Source of the DNA: an uncultured Burkholderiales bacterium
Lineage (GTDB): Bacteria; Pseudomonadota; Gammaproteobacteria; Burkholderiales; Burkholderiaceae_C
Reading direction: 5' to 3'
Length of the DNA: 8,924 bases
NCBI GenBank assembly: GCA_903856875.1
Contig: CAIODE010000542.1
Location: forward strand, 1-8,924
Positions 1 to 5,064 of the stretch are shown piece by piece. The number at the start of each line of letters is the position of its first letter. Within the stretch, counting starts at the first letter, position 1. Below the pieces are notes generated by a model that was not told the origin of the DNA, did no database searches, and saw nothing but the letters and a program-made list of their open reading frames with translations. A program made the translations under genes and the position numbers.

Positions 1-431
1 TAGAAAGGATCATAAGCTGTCAAGTTCCAGAACTGAGGCGTGTAATCGCGACCAACGCGCAACTCACCCATTGCACCAGCCAAACCGGCTGTTGAACGAC
101 GGTTGAAAGTCAGGCCTTGTGTGCCGTTAGCGGCTGTGTTGTTGCCACCAGTTTGGTTGTTGGTGCTTGTACCAGCGCCAGCGCCGGAATCATTGGCAAC
201 GCCAGCTTCCAACCAGAACAGGGCAGACATGCCACCACCGAGGTCTTCAACGCCGCGGAAACCCAACTGTGAAGAAGAGCTTGAGCTGGTGTTCATTGAA
301 GTCTTCTTAGCAATGCTGCCAGAAGCGTTGGTCAAAGCAGTATCCAACACGCCCCAGATGGTGACGGAGGATTGGGCCATAGCGGCGCCAGAAGCGGCCA
401 AAACAGCCAAAGCGACTAGGGTTTTTTTCAT
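1..431 (-). CDS. General outer-membrane porin, N-terminal part (gene runs off left edge)
   Basis: Read on the minus strand from the ATG at 431-429, the frame stays open for 143 codons to the window edge, so the 3' part is missing. The product starts with a classic Sec signal peptide: MKK, a hydrophobic Leu/Ala stretch, and an Ala-Met-Ala cleavage site before Gln20. The mature start SSVTIWGVLDTAL is the first beta strand of Gram-negative trimeric porins (Porin_4/OmpC-like, common in Burkholderiales). Further family hallmarks are SQLGFRGVEDLGGGMSALFW, the FNRRSTAGLAG strand and a GELRVGRDYTP motif. A Ser/Asn/Gly/Thr-rich stretch at about residues 80-105 fits an exposed variable loop. Such porins form water-filled channels for small hydrophilic solutes in the outer membrane. 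A good Shine-Dalgarno sequence precedes the start. The family is clear; substrate preference cannot be judged from this fragment. Confidence 0.93.
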   Translation of the reverse strand, partial: MKKTLVALAVLAASGAAMAQSSVTIWGVLDTALTNASGSIAKKTSMNTSSSSSSQLGFRGVEDLGGGMSALFWLEAGVANDSGAGAGTSTNNQTGGNNTAANGTQGLTFNRRSTAGLAGAMGELRVGRDYTPQFWNLTAYDPF

Positions 432-439
432 TTGAGAAG

Positions 440-445
440 TTCTCC
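440..445 (-). promoter_or_regulatory. Ribosome binding site of the porin gene
   Basis: On the minus strand the sequence is GGAGAA, 8 nt before the porin ATG at 431, an ideal Shine-Dalgarno spacing. Part of it lies inside a small perfect inverted repeat (GAGAA-G-TTCTC, 434-444), whose 1-nt centre makes a stable hairpin unlikely. It supports 431 as the true start. Confidence 0.75.
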
Positions 446-591
446 AAGGTTTAACAAGGGCCCCAGTCAAGTGTTTGCGACATTGCAAACCACCGTGACC
501 CATGAGCCAACCTCCGTTAGGGAAGTTGGGTCTATTGCACCAGAGGTGGGACCGGTTCGCAAAGAAAATCACTCTAAACCAAGGTTTATTG

Positions 592-620
592 TTGCTTGAG
601 CACAACAAGAGGGCTAAACT
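592..620 (+). promoter_or_regulatory. Possible sigma-70-type promoter of coq7
   Basis: TTGCTT (592-597) and TAAACT (615-620) are separated by exactly 17 bp. The -10 matches four of six consensus bases; the -35 matches only TTG. The -10 ends 7 bp before the ATG at 628, so transcription would start at or next to the start codon, giving an almost leaderless mRNA. A GAGGG at 609-613 could instead be a distant Shine-Dalgarno sequence (14 nt from the ATG) on a longer transcript. The call is weak and rests on consensus matching alone. Confidence 0.3.
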
Positions 621-627
621 TATTCCT

Positions 628-1296
628 ATGAATGCCGATGCTTTGATCCTTGCCGCTGACAGCGCCCTGCGCACCCTTTTTGCAACACCTAGGGCCTCAA
701 GGGCCACACCCAAGCCCCCCAACCTGCTAGAGCAGCTGCCCGACGGGCAAATGCTTGCGCCAGCTGAACCGCCCCAGCTCACAGAGGCAGAAAAGTCACT
801 CTCTGCGGCCCTGATGCGTGTTAACCATGTCGGCGAGGTATGTGCCCAAGCCCTTTACAGCGGGCAAGCCCTGGCCTGCAAAGACCCCGTTCTGCGTGCC
901 AAGCTCGATGCTGCCTGCCGCGAAGAAACCGATCATTTGGCTTGGACCATGGAGCGTTTGGAGCAACTCAACAGCCGCCCTTCCTTGCTCAACCCCCTCT
1001 GGTATGCCGGCGCTTTCGCCATCGGCTATGGCGCGGGCAAACTGGGCGGCGACAAGCTCAGCTTAGGCTTTGTGGTGGAAACTGAAAATCAAGTGGAAGC
1101 GCACCTTGCACAGCACATGTCTCAATTGCCCGCCCATGACTTGGCCTCCAAAGCCATCGTGGCGCAAATGAAGACCGACGAAGCCGCCCATGCGCGCATG
1201 GCCCAAAAAGCAGGTGCGGCGGCTTTACCCGAACCCGTCAAACGCATCATGGGCGCAGCGGCCAAAGTGATGACCACGGTAGCGCATCGCATTTAA
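628..1296 (+). CDS. coq7: 5-demethoxyubiquinol (2-polyprenyl-3-methyl-6-methoxy-1,4-benzoquinol) hydroxylase Coq7
   Basis: A 222-aa di-iron monooxygenase that carries out the C6 hydroxylation late in ubiquinone biosynthesis, acting at the inner membrane. Bacteria use Coq7, UbiF or UbiM for this step. The family core is clear: [38 protein letters not shown] and [11 protein letters not shown]. All expected iron ligands are present, aligned by eye with human COQ7: E70, E100, H103, E151, E185 and H188 (the EXXH of DEAAH). The frame is open from an ATG at 502, but known betaproteobacterial Coq7 proteins of about 208-222 aa start close to the (D/A)xLIxxADxxLR segment, which here follows the ATG at 628. 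The 42 extra residues resemble nothing in the family. The gene is divergent from the porin and convergent with the OsmC-family gene 33 bp away, so it is probably monocistronic. Confidence 0.93.
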   Translation: MNADALILAADSALRTLFATPRASRATPKPPNLLEQLPDGQMLAPAEPPQLTEAEKSLSAALMRVNHVGEVCAQALYSGQALACKDPVLRAKLDAACREETDHLAWTMERLEQLNSRPSLLNPLWYAGAFAIGYGAGKLGGDKLSLGFVVETENQVEAHLAQHMSQLPAHDLASKAIVAQMKTDEAAHARMAQKAGAAALPEPVKRIMGAAAKVMTTVAHRI

Positions 1297-1329
1297 GCCT
1301 CGGATCGTCATGCAACCCACATGGCGAAC

Positions 1330-1779
1330 TTAGACCTCAATTTGCTCAAAGCTGGTGCTTATCTCGGCTGTCTTGGCCAACATGATGCTGGCAGAGCAAT
1401 ATTTCTCATGGCTCATGGCCACAGCGCGCTCAATGGCAGAAGCCGGAATGCCCTTGCCTTTGACAGTGAAGTGCATGTGAATTTTGGTGAACACCTTGGG
1501 GTCGGTGTCTGCCCTTTCAGAAGTGAGCTTGACGGAACAGCCCTGAACATCATGCCGACCCCGCTTCAAAATCAAAACAACATCGTAGGCGGTGCACCCC
1601 CCAGTTCCTGCTAGCACGGTTTCCATAGGGCGAGGGGCCAAGTTTTGCCCACCGTTTTCAGGTTTGGTGGCATCCGGTGCGCCGTCCATCACCAACACAT
1701 GCCCACTGCCTGTTTCGGCTACAAATCCCATGCCTGAGCGCGAGCCTGAGGCGCCGGTCCAGCTAACTGTGCATTCCAT
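1330..1779 (-). CDS. OsmC family protein, YhfA-type
   Basis: A 149-aa protein of the OsmC/Ohr superfamily, closest by eye to Escherichia coli YhfA. Shared features include MECTVSW aligned with MQARVKW, the SGHxxxMDG segment, PMExVLxGxGGCxAxDVVxILxxGR, KLTSER, and SxEKYCSxxxML. The two conserved cysteines are C62 (GGCTAYD) and C128 (EKYCSAS). In OsmC and Ohr such a pair reduces organic hydroperoxides with thiols. The YhfA subgroup has no firmly established substrate, so a peroxidase role is inferred. The protein is probably cytoplasmic, with no signal peptide. The frame can be extended to a TTG at 1800, but the ATG at 1779 matches the YhfA N-terminus exactly and I prefer it; only a weak Shine-Dalgarno (AAGAAAG) precedes it. 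It converges on coq7 and diverges from the ilvA leader, so the palindrome at 1846-1860 may also affect it. Confidence 0.9.
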   Translation of the reverse strand: MECTVSWTGASGSRSGMGFVAETGSGHVLVMDGAPDATKPENGGQNLAPRPMETVLAGTGGCTAYDVVLILKRGRHDVQGCSVKLTSERADTDPKVFTKIHMHFTVKGKGIPASAIERAVAMSHEKYCSASIMLAKTAEISTSFEQIEV

Positions 1780-1845
1780 TTTGGTGAATTCTTTCTTCAA
1801 ATTTTCCAGGTTGACTTGCTCGTCATCGTAAAGCTTTTGAAAAGG

Positions 1846-1860
1846 TGTTGCACTGCAACA
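1846..1860. promoter_or_regulatory. Perfect palindrome, probable operator
   Basis: TGTTGCA-C-TGCAACA is a perfect 7-bp inverted repeat around a single central base, followed directly by six T. It contains TGC-ACT-GCA, which fits the TGCNNNGCA core reported for the polyhydroxyalkanoate regulator PhaR in alphaproteobacteria. I only infer a possible PhaR-like repressor; the betaproteobacterial PhaR site may differ. The repeat overlaps the candidate -35 element for the rightward transcript, where a bound repressor would block initiation, and lies 67 bp upstream of the OsmC-family start on the other strand. As RNA it could form a 6-bp hairpin with a U run, i.e. a weak terminator, which is the alternative reading. 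Confidence 0.5.
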
Positions 1861-1875
1861 TTTTTTATGTAGAAT
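1849..1875 (+). promoter_or_regulatory. Candidate promoter of the ilvA-leader RNA
   Basis: TTGCAC (1849-1854) and TAGAAT (1870-1875, five of six consensus bases) are 15 bp apart, a little short for sigma-70. The -35 is inside the 1846-1860 palindrome. Transcription would begin near 1882. An alternative -35, TTGAAA at 1837-1842, is too far from this -10. It is the only promoter-like element I see that could serve the downstream terminator-bounded RNA. Confidence 0.4.
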
Positions 1876-1881
1876 TTCGAA

Positions 1882-1981
1882 CAGTTGTGCTTTTTTAGTT
1901 CTTCAAGCATGAACCCATTGTCTCCTCCACCCTCCGAAAAGGTGGATTTGCCCCGAGTCGCAAGGCTCGGGGCATTTTTTT
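1882..1981 (+). ncRNA. Candidate small RNA or ilvA attenuator leader (about 100 nt)
   Basis: The stretch runs from the predicted start near 1882 to the end of a strong intrinsic terminator. No protein gene lies upstream on this strand for that terminator to serve, so it should end either an independent small RNA or a leader of ilvA. It contains a U6 run (1891-1896), a pyrimidine tract UCUCCUCC (1921-1928) resembling an anti-Shine-Dalgarno motif, hairpin 1 with stem TCCACC/GGTGGA (1926-1931 with 1941-1946), and the terminator hairpin. GAAC (1879-1882), GTTC (1898-1901) and GAAC (1911-1914) could form mutually exclusive pairs. I do not recognise an Rfam family. The 5' end is an estimate from promoter spacing; the 3' end is well supported. 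Confidence 0.45.
1950..1981 (+). terminator. Strong rho-independent terminator upstream of ilvA
   Basis: A perfect 8-bp GC-rich stem, GCCCCGAG (1950-1957) with CTCGGGGC (1966-1973), encloses an 8-nt loop and is followed by one A and seven T (1975-1981). It is oriented rightwards: the minus strand lacks a T run after the stem, so it does not serve the OsmC-family gene. It ends 19 bp before the ilvA start codon, so transcripts from further upstream must read through it to express ilvA. Confidence 0.85.
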
Positions 1982-2000
1982 CGCCCGCTATCATTCGGGT

Positions 2001-3554
2001 ATGACTGCGAAAAATCTCAAACCTTCCGATTACCTGAAAAAAATTCTGAATGCACGTGTTTATGACGTTGCGACGGAATCGGCTTTAGAGCCTGCCAAAA
2101 ATTTGAGCAAGCGCCTGCACAACACCGTTTTACTGAAGCGAGAAGACCAACAGGCGGTGCACAGTTTCAAACTGCGCGGTGCTTACAACAAAATGGCGCA
2201 CCTCACACCAGCTCAACTGAAAAAGGGCGTCATTTGCGCTTCTGCGGGCAACCATGCACAAGGGGTTGCCTTGGGTGCAAGCAAACTGGGTTGCCGTGCT
2301 TTCATTGTGATGCCCACCACCACACCGCAAATGAAAATTGAAGCCGTGAAAGCTTTGGGCGGCGAGGTGGTTTTAGTGGGAGACAGTTACTCCGACGCGT
2401 TCAAGCACGCAGTCTTGCTTGAGAAAAAAATGGGCCTCACTTTCGTCCATCCATTTGACGATCCAGAAGTCATTGCAGGCCAAGGCACCATTGCCATGGA
2501 AATGTTACGCCAACACCAAGGCCGTTTGGATGCCGTGTTTGTGGCCATTGGTGGTGGTGGCCTCATTTCTGGCGTGGCCAATTACATCAAAGCGGTGCGA
2601 CCCGACATCAAAGTCATTGGCGTTCAGATGAACGACTCTGACGCCATGATTCAATCTGTGAATGCCAAAAAACGCGTCACCTTGAACGATGTCGGTTTGT
2701 TCTCTGATGGCACTGCAGTAAAGTTAGTAGGCGAAGAAACTTTCCGTGTCACGCGCGGTTTGGTCGACGACTACATGACGGTAGACACGGACGCAGTTTG
2801 CGCCGCCATCAAAGATGTGTTTGTAGACACACGGTCTATTGTGGAACCTGCTGGTGCATTGGCAGTGGCCGCCATCAAACAGTACGTTGCGAAACACAAA
2901 ACCAAAGGCGAAACCTACGCGGCCATTTTGTGCGGCGCCAACATGAACTTTGACCGCCTGCGTTTTGTGGCCGAACGCGCCGAAGTGGGCGAAGAGCGTG
3001 AAGCCATTTTTGCAGTCACCATTCCTGAAGAGCGCGGCAGTTTCAAACGCTTTTGCGAGCTGATTGGCAACTTGCCAGGTGGCCCGCGCAATGTCACAGA
3101 ATTTAACTACCGCATCAGCGATGCTACCAATGCGCATGTGTTTGTGGGTCTCACCACACAAGGCGCGGGCGAGAGCACCAAGATCTCCAACAACTTCAAA
3201 AAACATGGTTTTGAAAACTTGGATTTGACGCACGACGATTTGGCCAAAGAACACATTCGGCACATGGTGGGCGGGCACACCAGCTTGGCGCAAAACGAAC
3301 GCCTCATGCGTTTTGTATTTCCAGAGCGACCCGGTGCTTTGCTCAAATTCTTAAACCTCATGCGCCCTGGCTGGAACATCAGCCTGTTTCACTATCGCAA
3401 CCAAGGTGCTGATTACGGCCGCATTTTGGTAGGCCTTCAAGTGCCCGAAAAAGACGGCAAGGCTTTCGATAAATTCTTGAGCACTTTGGGCTACCCTTGG
3501 GTGGAAGAAACACTCAACCCGGTCTACAGAATGTTCTTGCAGCAGTCTGCTTAA
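2001..3554 (+). CDS. ilvA: Threonine ammonia-lyase (threonine dehydratase), biosynthetic, IlvA
   Basis: A 517-aa, PLP-dependent cytosolic enzyme that deaminates L-threonine to 2-oxobutanoate and ammonia, the first committed step to isoleucine. The catalytic domain holds SFKLRGAYNKM with the PLP-binding lysine K57, SAGNHAQG (81-88) that contacts the cofactor, and the glycine-rich phosphate loop GGGGLISG (184-191). Two C-terminal ACT-like regulatory regions follow, at about 335-405 (AVTIPEERGSFKRFCELIG) and 434-510 (RFVFPERPGALLKFLN...). The length matches the long allosteric form (E. coli IlvA 514 aa), normally feedback-inhibited by isoleucine, rather than the short catabolic TdcB type. The start at 2001 fits the conserved xPxDYLKKILxARVYDVA N-terminus. 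No good Shine-Dalgarno precedes it, and a strong terminator ends only 19 bp upstream, which suggests attenuation or an unseen promoter. Confidence 0.97.
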   Translation: MTAKNLKPSDYLKKILNARVYDVATESALEPAKNLSKRLHNTVLLKREDQQAVHSFKLRGAYNKMAHLTPAQLKKGVICASAGNHAQGVALGASKLGCRAFIVMPTTTPQMKIEAVKALGGEVVLVGDSYSDAFKHAVLLEKKMGLTFVHPFDDPEVIAGQGTIAMEMLRQHQGRLDAVFVAIGGGGLISGVANYIKAVRPDIKVIGVQMNDSDAMIQSVNAKKRVTLNDVGLFSDGTAVKLVGEETFRVTRGLVDDYMTVDTDAVCAAIKDVFVDTRSIVEPAGALAVAAIKQYVAKHKTKGETYAAILCGANMNFDRLRFVAERAEVGEEREAIFAVTIPEERGSFKRFCELIGNLPGGPRNVTEFNYRISDATNAHVFVGLTTQGAGESTKISNNFKKHGFENLDLTHDDLAKEHIRHMVGGHTSLAQNERLMRFVFPERPGALLKFLNLMRPGWNISLFHYRNQGADYGRILVGLQVPEKDGKAFDKFLSTLGYPWVEETLNPVYRMFLQQSA

Positions 3555-3561
3555 ATTCAGC

Positions 3562-3583
3562 AGAAAACCAGGGCTGATTTTCT
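3562..3583. terminator. Weak possible bidirectional terminator between ilvA and gspC
   Basis: AGAAAA (3562-3567) and TTTTCT (3578-3583) form an A/T-rich inverted repeat in the 41-bp gap between the convergent ilvA and gspC stops. The CCAGGGCTGA centre can add two base pairs. The T-rich arm could act as the U tract in either direction. The stem is weak, and a second small repeat, TAAGC/GCTTA (3583-3587 with 3594-3598), overlaps the gspC stop. The position is right but the energetics are doubtful. Confidence 0.3.
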
Positions 3584-3595
3584 AAGCGCGATGGC

Positions 3596-4081
3596 TTAGT
3601 TTTCGGCTTTAGGCAGTTCCAAAGTCACAGTGGGTGTATCTTGCTGGCTAGGCGCCAAACGCGCAAGCCTGTGCCCCACAGAATGCAAGACCCAACCTGG
3701 CGCCACCGTTTGGCCAGGCAAAAAGGCTTTGGGGGGCTGACCGTCAACCGCCAACAACGCACTGCCCTTGCCGGATGCACCAGCCACCACCCCCAACAAA
3801 GACCATTGATGGTCTGATGAGGCGTTGGCATTGACGCCAGACTGGCCCTCTGCCGCTTTGGGAGCTCCTAAAGCGGCAGCAACATGGCTACTTTGAATGG
3901 CATTTTGAGCCATTTGGGAGGCAGCCGCTTGCGTGGCATTGGGCACCGCTGAAGGGGCCACCGAAATGCTTTGAATTTGCAAAATCCATGCAACGGCTGT
4001 GTAGGCGGCCAAAGCCCCTAGTCCCAATGCACAAAGCGCGGGCCAGAATGATTTGGAATTGCCTTGAATGACTTGCAACAT
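3596..4081 (-). CDS. gspC: Type II secretion system protein GspC, short form without PDZ domain
   Basis: A 161-aa inner-membrane protein that in T2SS links the cytoplasmic-membrane platform (GspL/GspM) to the secretin GspD. It has a short cytoplasmic N-terminus, one transmembrane helix at about residues 13-35, an Ala/Ser/Gln/Asn-rich periplasmic linker (about 40-90), and a homology-region (HR) domain at about 91-155. The HR pattern is typical: WSLLGVVAG, then SALLAVDGQPPKAFLPGQTV, GWVLHSVG and TVTLEL. Classical GspC proteins are about 270 aa with a C-terminal PDZ or coiled-coil domain. Here the frame stops right after the HR domain, so that module is absent. The gene is divergent from gspG across 50 bp and convergent with ilvA. 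Start ATG at 4081 has no Shine-Dalgarno; a CATAAT -10-like box lies 6 bp upstream, so the mRNA may be leaderless. Confidence 0.85.
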   Translation of the reverse strand: MLQVIQGNSKSFWPALCALGLGALAAYTAVAWILQIQSISVAPSAVPNATQAAASQMAQNAIQSSHVAAALGAPKAAEGQSGVNANASSDHQWSLLGVVAGASGKGSALLAVDGQPPKAFLPGQTVAPGWVLHSVGHRLARLAPSQQDTPTVTLELPKAEN

Positions 4082-4093
4082 GAGGGGATTATG
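4064..4093. promoter_or_regulatory. Overlapping divergent promoter elements of gspC and gspG
   Basis: On the plus strand, TTGAAT (4064-4069) and GATTAT (4087-4092) are 17 bp apart, four of six matches each, predicting a start near 4099 for the gsp operon. On the minus strand, CATAAT (4093-4088, five of six matches) lies 6 bp before the gspC ATG, but with a poor -35. The two -10 boxes share the same bases, so polymerases could not occupy both at once. Only consensus matching supports this, and the plus-strand -35 lies inside gspC codons. Confidence 0.35.
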
Positions 4094-4131
4094 ATGGAGA
4101 AGTGTGAAAAAAAGCAGAGAGCGTTTTTGCT

Positions 4132-4620
4132 ATGAAATTAGAAATCCAAAATTCAGCCACCGATGTTCAAAATTTGAACACCACAACGCCACTGCGCTGC
4201 AGCCAAGCTAGAAAACAGCGCGGCTTCACCTTGATCGAGCTCATGGTGGTTCTGGCCATCATTGGCATCTTGGCGGCCTTGGTGGTGCCCAGCGTTTTAG
4301 GCCGCGCCGACGATGCCCGCGTCACAGCGGCACGAACCGATGTGGGCAACTTGGTCCAGGCTCTGAAACTCTACAAACTCGACAACCAGCGCTTTCCCAC
4401 CGCCGAACAAGGTCTGCAAGCTTTGGTGGTCAGGCCGTCAGCCGAGCCTTTGCCTACCAATTGGAAAAGCTACTTAGACAAATTACCCGCTGATCCTTGG
4501 GGCAGGCCTTATCAGTACCTCAATCCTGGCCTCAAAGGCGAGATCGACGTGATGTCATGGGGCGCTGATGGTCAATCGGGCGGTGAAGGCGTGAATGCCG
4601 ACATTGGCAGCTGGCAATAA
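4132..4620 (+). CDS. gspG: Type II secretion major pseudopilin GspG
   Basis: A 162-aa prepilin that forms the shaft of the T2SS pseudopilus in the periplasm. The prepilin peptidase site is RG|FTLIELMVVLAIIGILAALV: cleavage after G31, F32 to be N-methylated, and the conserved Glu at +5 is E36. Downstream are the GspG-specific features: ARTDVGNLVQALKLYKLDNQRFPTxEQGLQALV, the LPADPWGRPYQYLNPG segment, and the C-terminal calcium loop with D139, D146 (GADGQSGGEG) and D157 (NADIGSW). These match the family closely. The 31-residue leader is longer than the usual 6-10 residues; the only in-frame alternative I see is a TTG at codon 15, with no ribosome site. An AGAGAG about 10 nt before the ATG may be the Shine-Dalgarno. 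It is the first gene of the gspG-M operon, and gspH follows 6 bp later. Confidence 0.96.
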   Translation: MKLEIQNSATDVQNLNTTTPLRCSQARKQRGFTLIELMVVLAIIGILAALVVPSVLGRADDARVTAARTDVGNLVQALKLYKLDNQRFPTAEQGLQALVVRPSAEPLPTNWKSYLDKLPADPWGRPYQYLNPGLKGEIDVMSWGADGQSGGEGVNADIGSWQ

Positions 4621-4626
4621 ATTCCG

Positions 4627-5064
4627 ATGCGTGCATCACATGGCTTCACCTTAATTGAATTGCTGGTGGTCATTGCGCTGATAGCCATTGGCACAGCGGC
4701 AGTCAGCTTCAGTTTGCGTGACTCTGCTGAAACCGTGCTGGAGCGAGATGCAGAGCGTTTGGCGGCTCTGTTTGAATCTGCAAGGGCCAGGTCTAGAGCC
4801 AGCGGTGTGCCCGTGAAATGGCACCTTCAGTCGCTTAGCAACAACGGCAGTCCAAGCGCTTTTGTGTTTGATGGTTTGCCCCCCAAAACACTTTCGGAAC
4901 AATGGCTCTCGCCGCAAATTCAAGTGGCCGCCAACGCATTGGTGGTCTTAGGCCCCGACCCCATCATCGGTCCTCAAAGCGTGTCGCTGCGTGTGAAAGA
5001 TTTTCAACTGTGGGTCAGCACCGATGGGCTCAGGCCCTTTGCAGTGAAGCGAGCAGCACCGTGA
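4627..5064 (+). CDS. gspH: Type II secretion minor pseudopilin GspH
   Basis: A 145-aa minor pseudopilin thought to bridge the pseudopilus tip complex (GspI-J-K) to the GspG shaft. A short 6-residue leader, MRASHG, precedes FTLIELLVVIALIAIGTAAVSFSL, with cleavage after G6 and the +5 glutamate at E11. The following LERDAERLAALFESARARSRASGVPVKW segment is the GspH/FimT-type helix and first strand, seen in the GspH family after the membrane helix. The C-terminal half is poorly conserved, as is usual for this subunit. It follows gspG by 6 bp without a clear Shine-Dalgarno, and its stop codon overlaps the GTG start of gspI (GTGA at 5061-5064). Assignment rests on the H-type helix plus its place between G and I. 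Confidence 0.9.
   Translation: MRASHGFTLIELLVVIALIAIGTAAVSFSLRDSAETVLERDAERLAALFESARARSRASGVPVKWHLQSLSNNGSPSAFVFDGLPPKTLSEQWLSPQIQVAANALVVLGPDPIIGPQSVSLRVKDFQLWVSTDGLRPFAVKRAAP

Larger units (their letters stand above)
432..627. promoter_or_regulatory. Divergent porin/coq7 control region with inverted repeats
   Basis: This 196-bp stretch separates the divergent porin and coq7 starts if coq7 begins at 628. It holds two clear inverted repeats. One is GTTTGC-(6 nt)-GCAAAC at 473-490. The other is TAAACC-AA-GGTTTA at 575-588. The decamer CCAAGGTTTA occurs twice in the same orientation, at 444-453 and 579-588; the second copy is part of the 575-588 palindrome. These could be operators for porin or coq7 regulation, but I cannot name a regulator. 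I found no convincing sigma-70 promoter for the porin on the minus strand. An open frame continues upstream of coq7 through part of this region (from 502), but I consider it non-coding. Confidence 0.45.

Noticed and set aside
103..435. Plus-strand open frame of 110 codons over the porin
   Set aside because: Antisense to the porin, whose signal peptide and barrel motifs are unmistakable; the antisense product is Pro/Ala-rich without family features.
502..627. 42-codon N-terminal extension of coq7 from ATG 502
   Set aside because: No resemblance to Coq7, poor ribosome site, and it crosses the 575-588 palindrome and the candidate promoter; family proteins begin near the ATG at 628.
1321..1614. 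Plus-strand frame of 97 codons over the OsmC-family gene
   Set aside because: It is the complement of a gene with clear conserved motifs; no ribosome site or recognisable product.
1780..1800. TTG start at 1800 for the OsmC-family gene
   Set aside because: The ATG at 1779 aligns exactly with the YhfA N-terminus; the extra residues have no counterpart, and the frame upstream of the TTG has no start codon.
1846..1866. Palindrome plus T6 as a terminator
   Set aside because: Only a 6-bp stem with a 3-nt loop and no upstream gene on that strand; the operator reading fits better, though it is not excluded.
1797..1994. Minus-strand frame of 65 codons in the ilvA upstream region
   Set aside because: It covers the terminator, hairpins and palindrome, and its product is unlike any protein I recognise.
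2724..3293. 189-codon minus-strand frame inside ilvA
   Set aside because: A shadow of strongly biased ilvA codons; Phe/His/Val-rich product without motifs.
4902..5060. Upstream extension of gspI inside gspH
   Set aside because: It would put 53 Arg/Ser-rich residues before the prepilin leader; the GTG overlapping the gspH stop gives a normal 17-residue leader.
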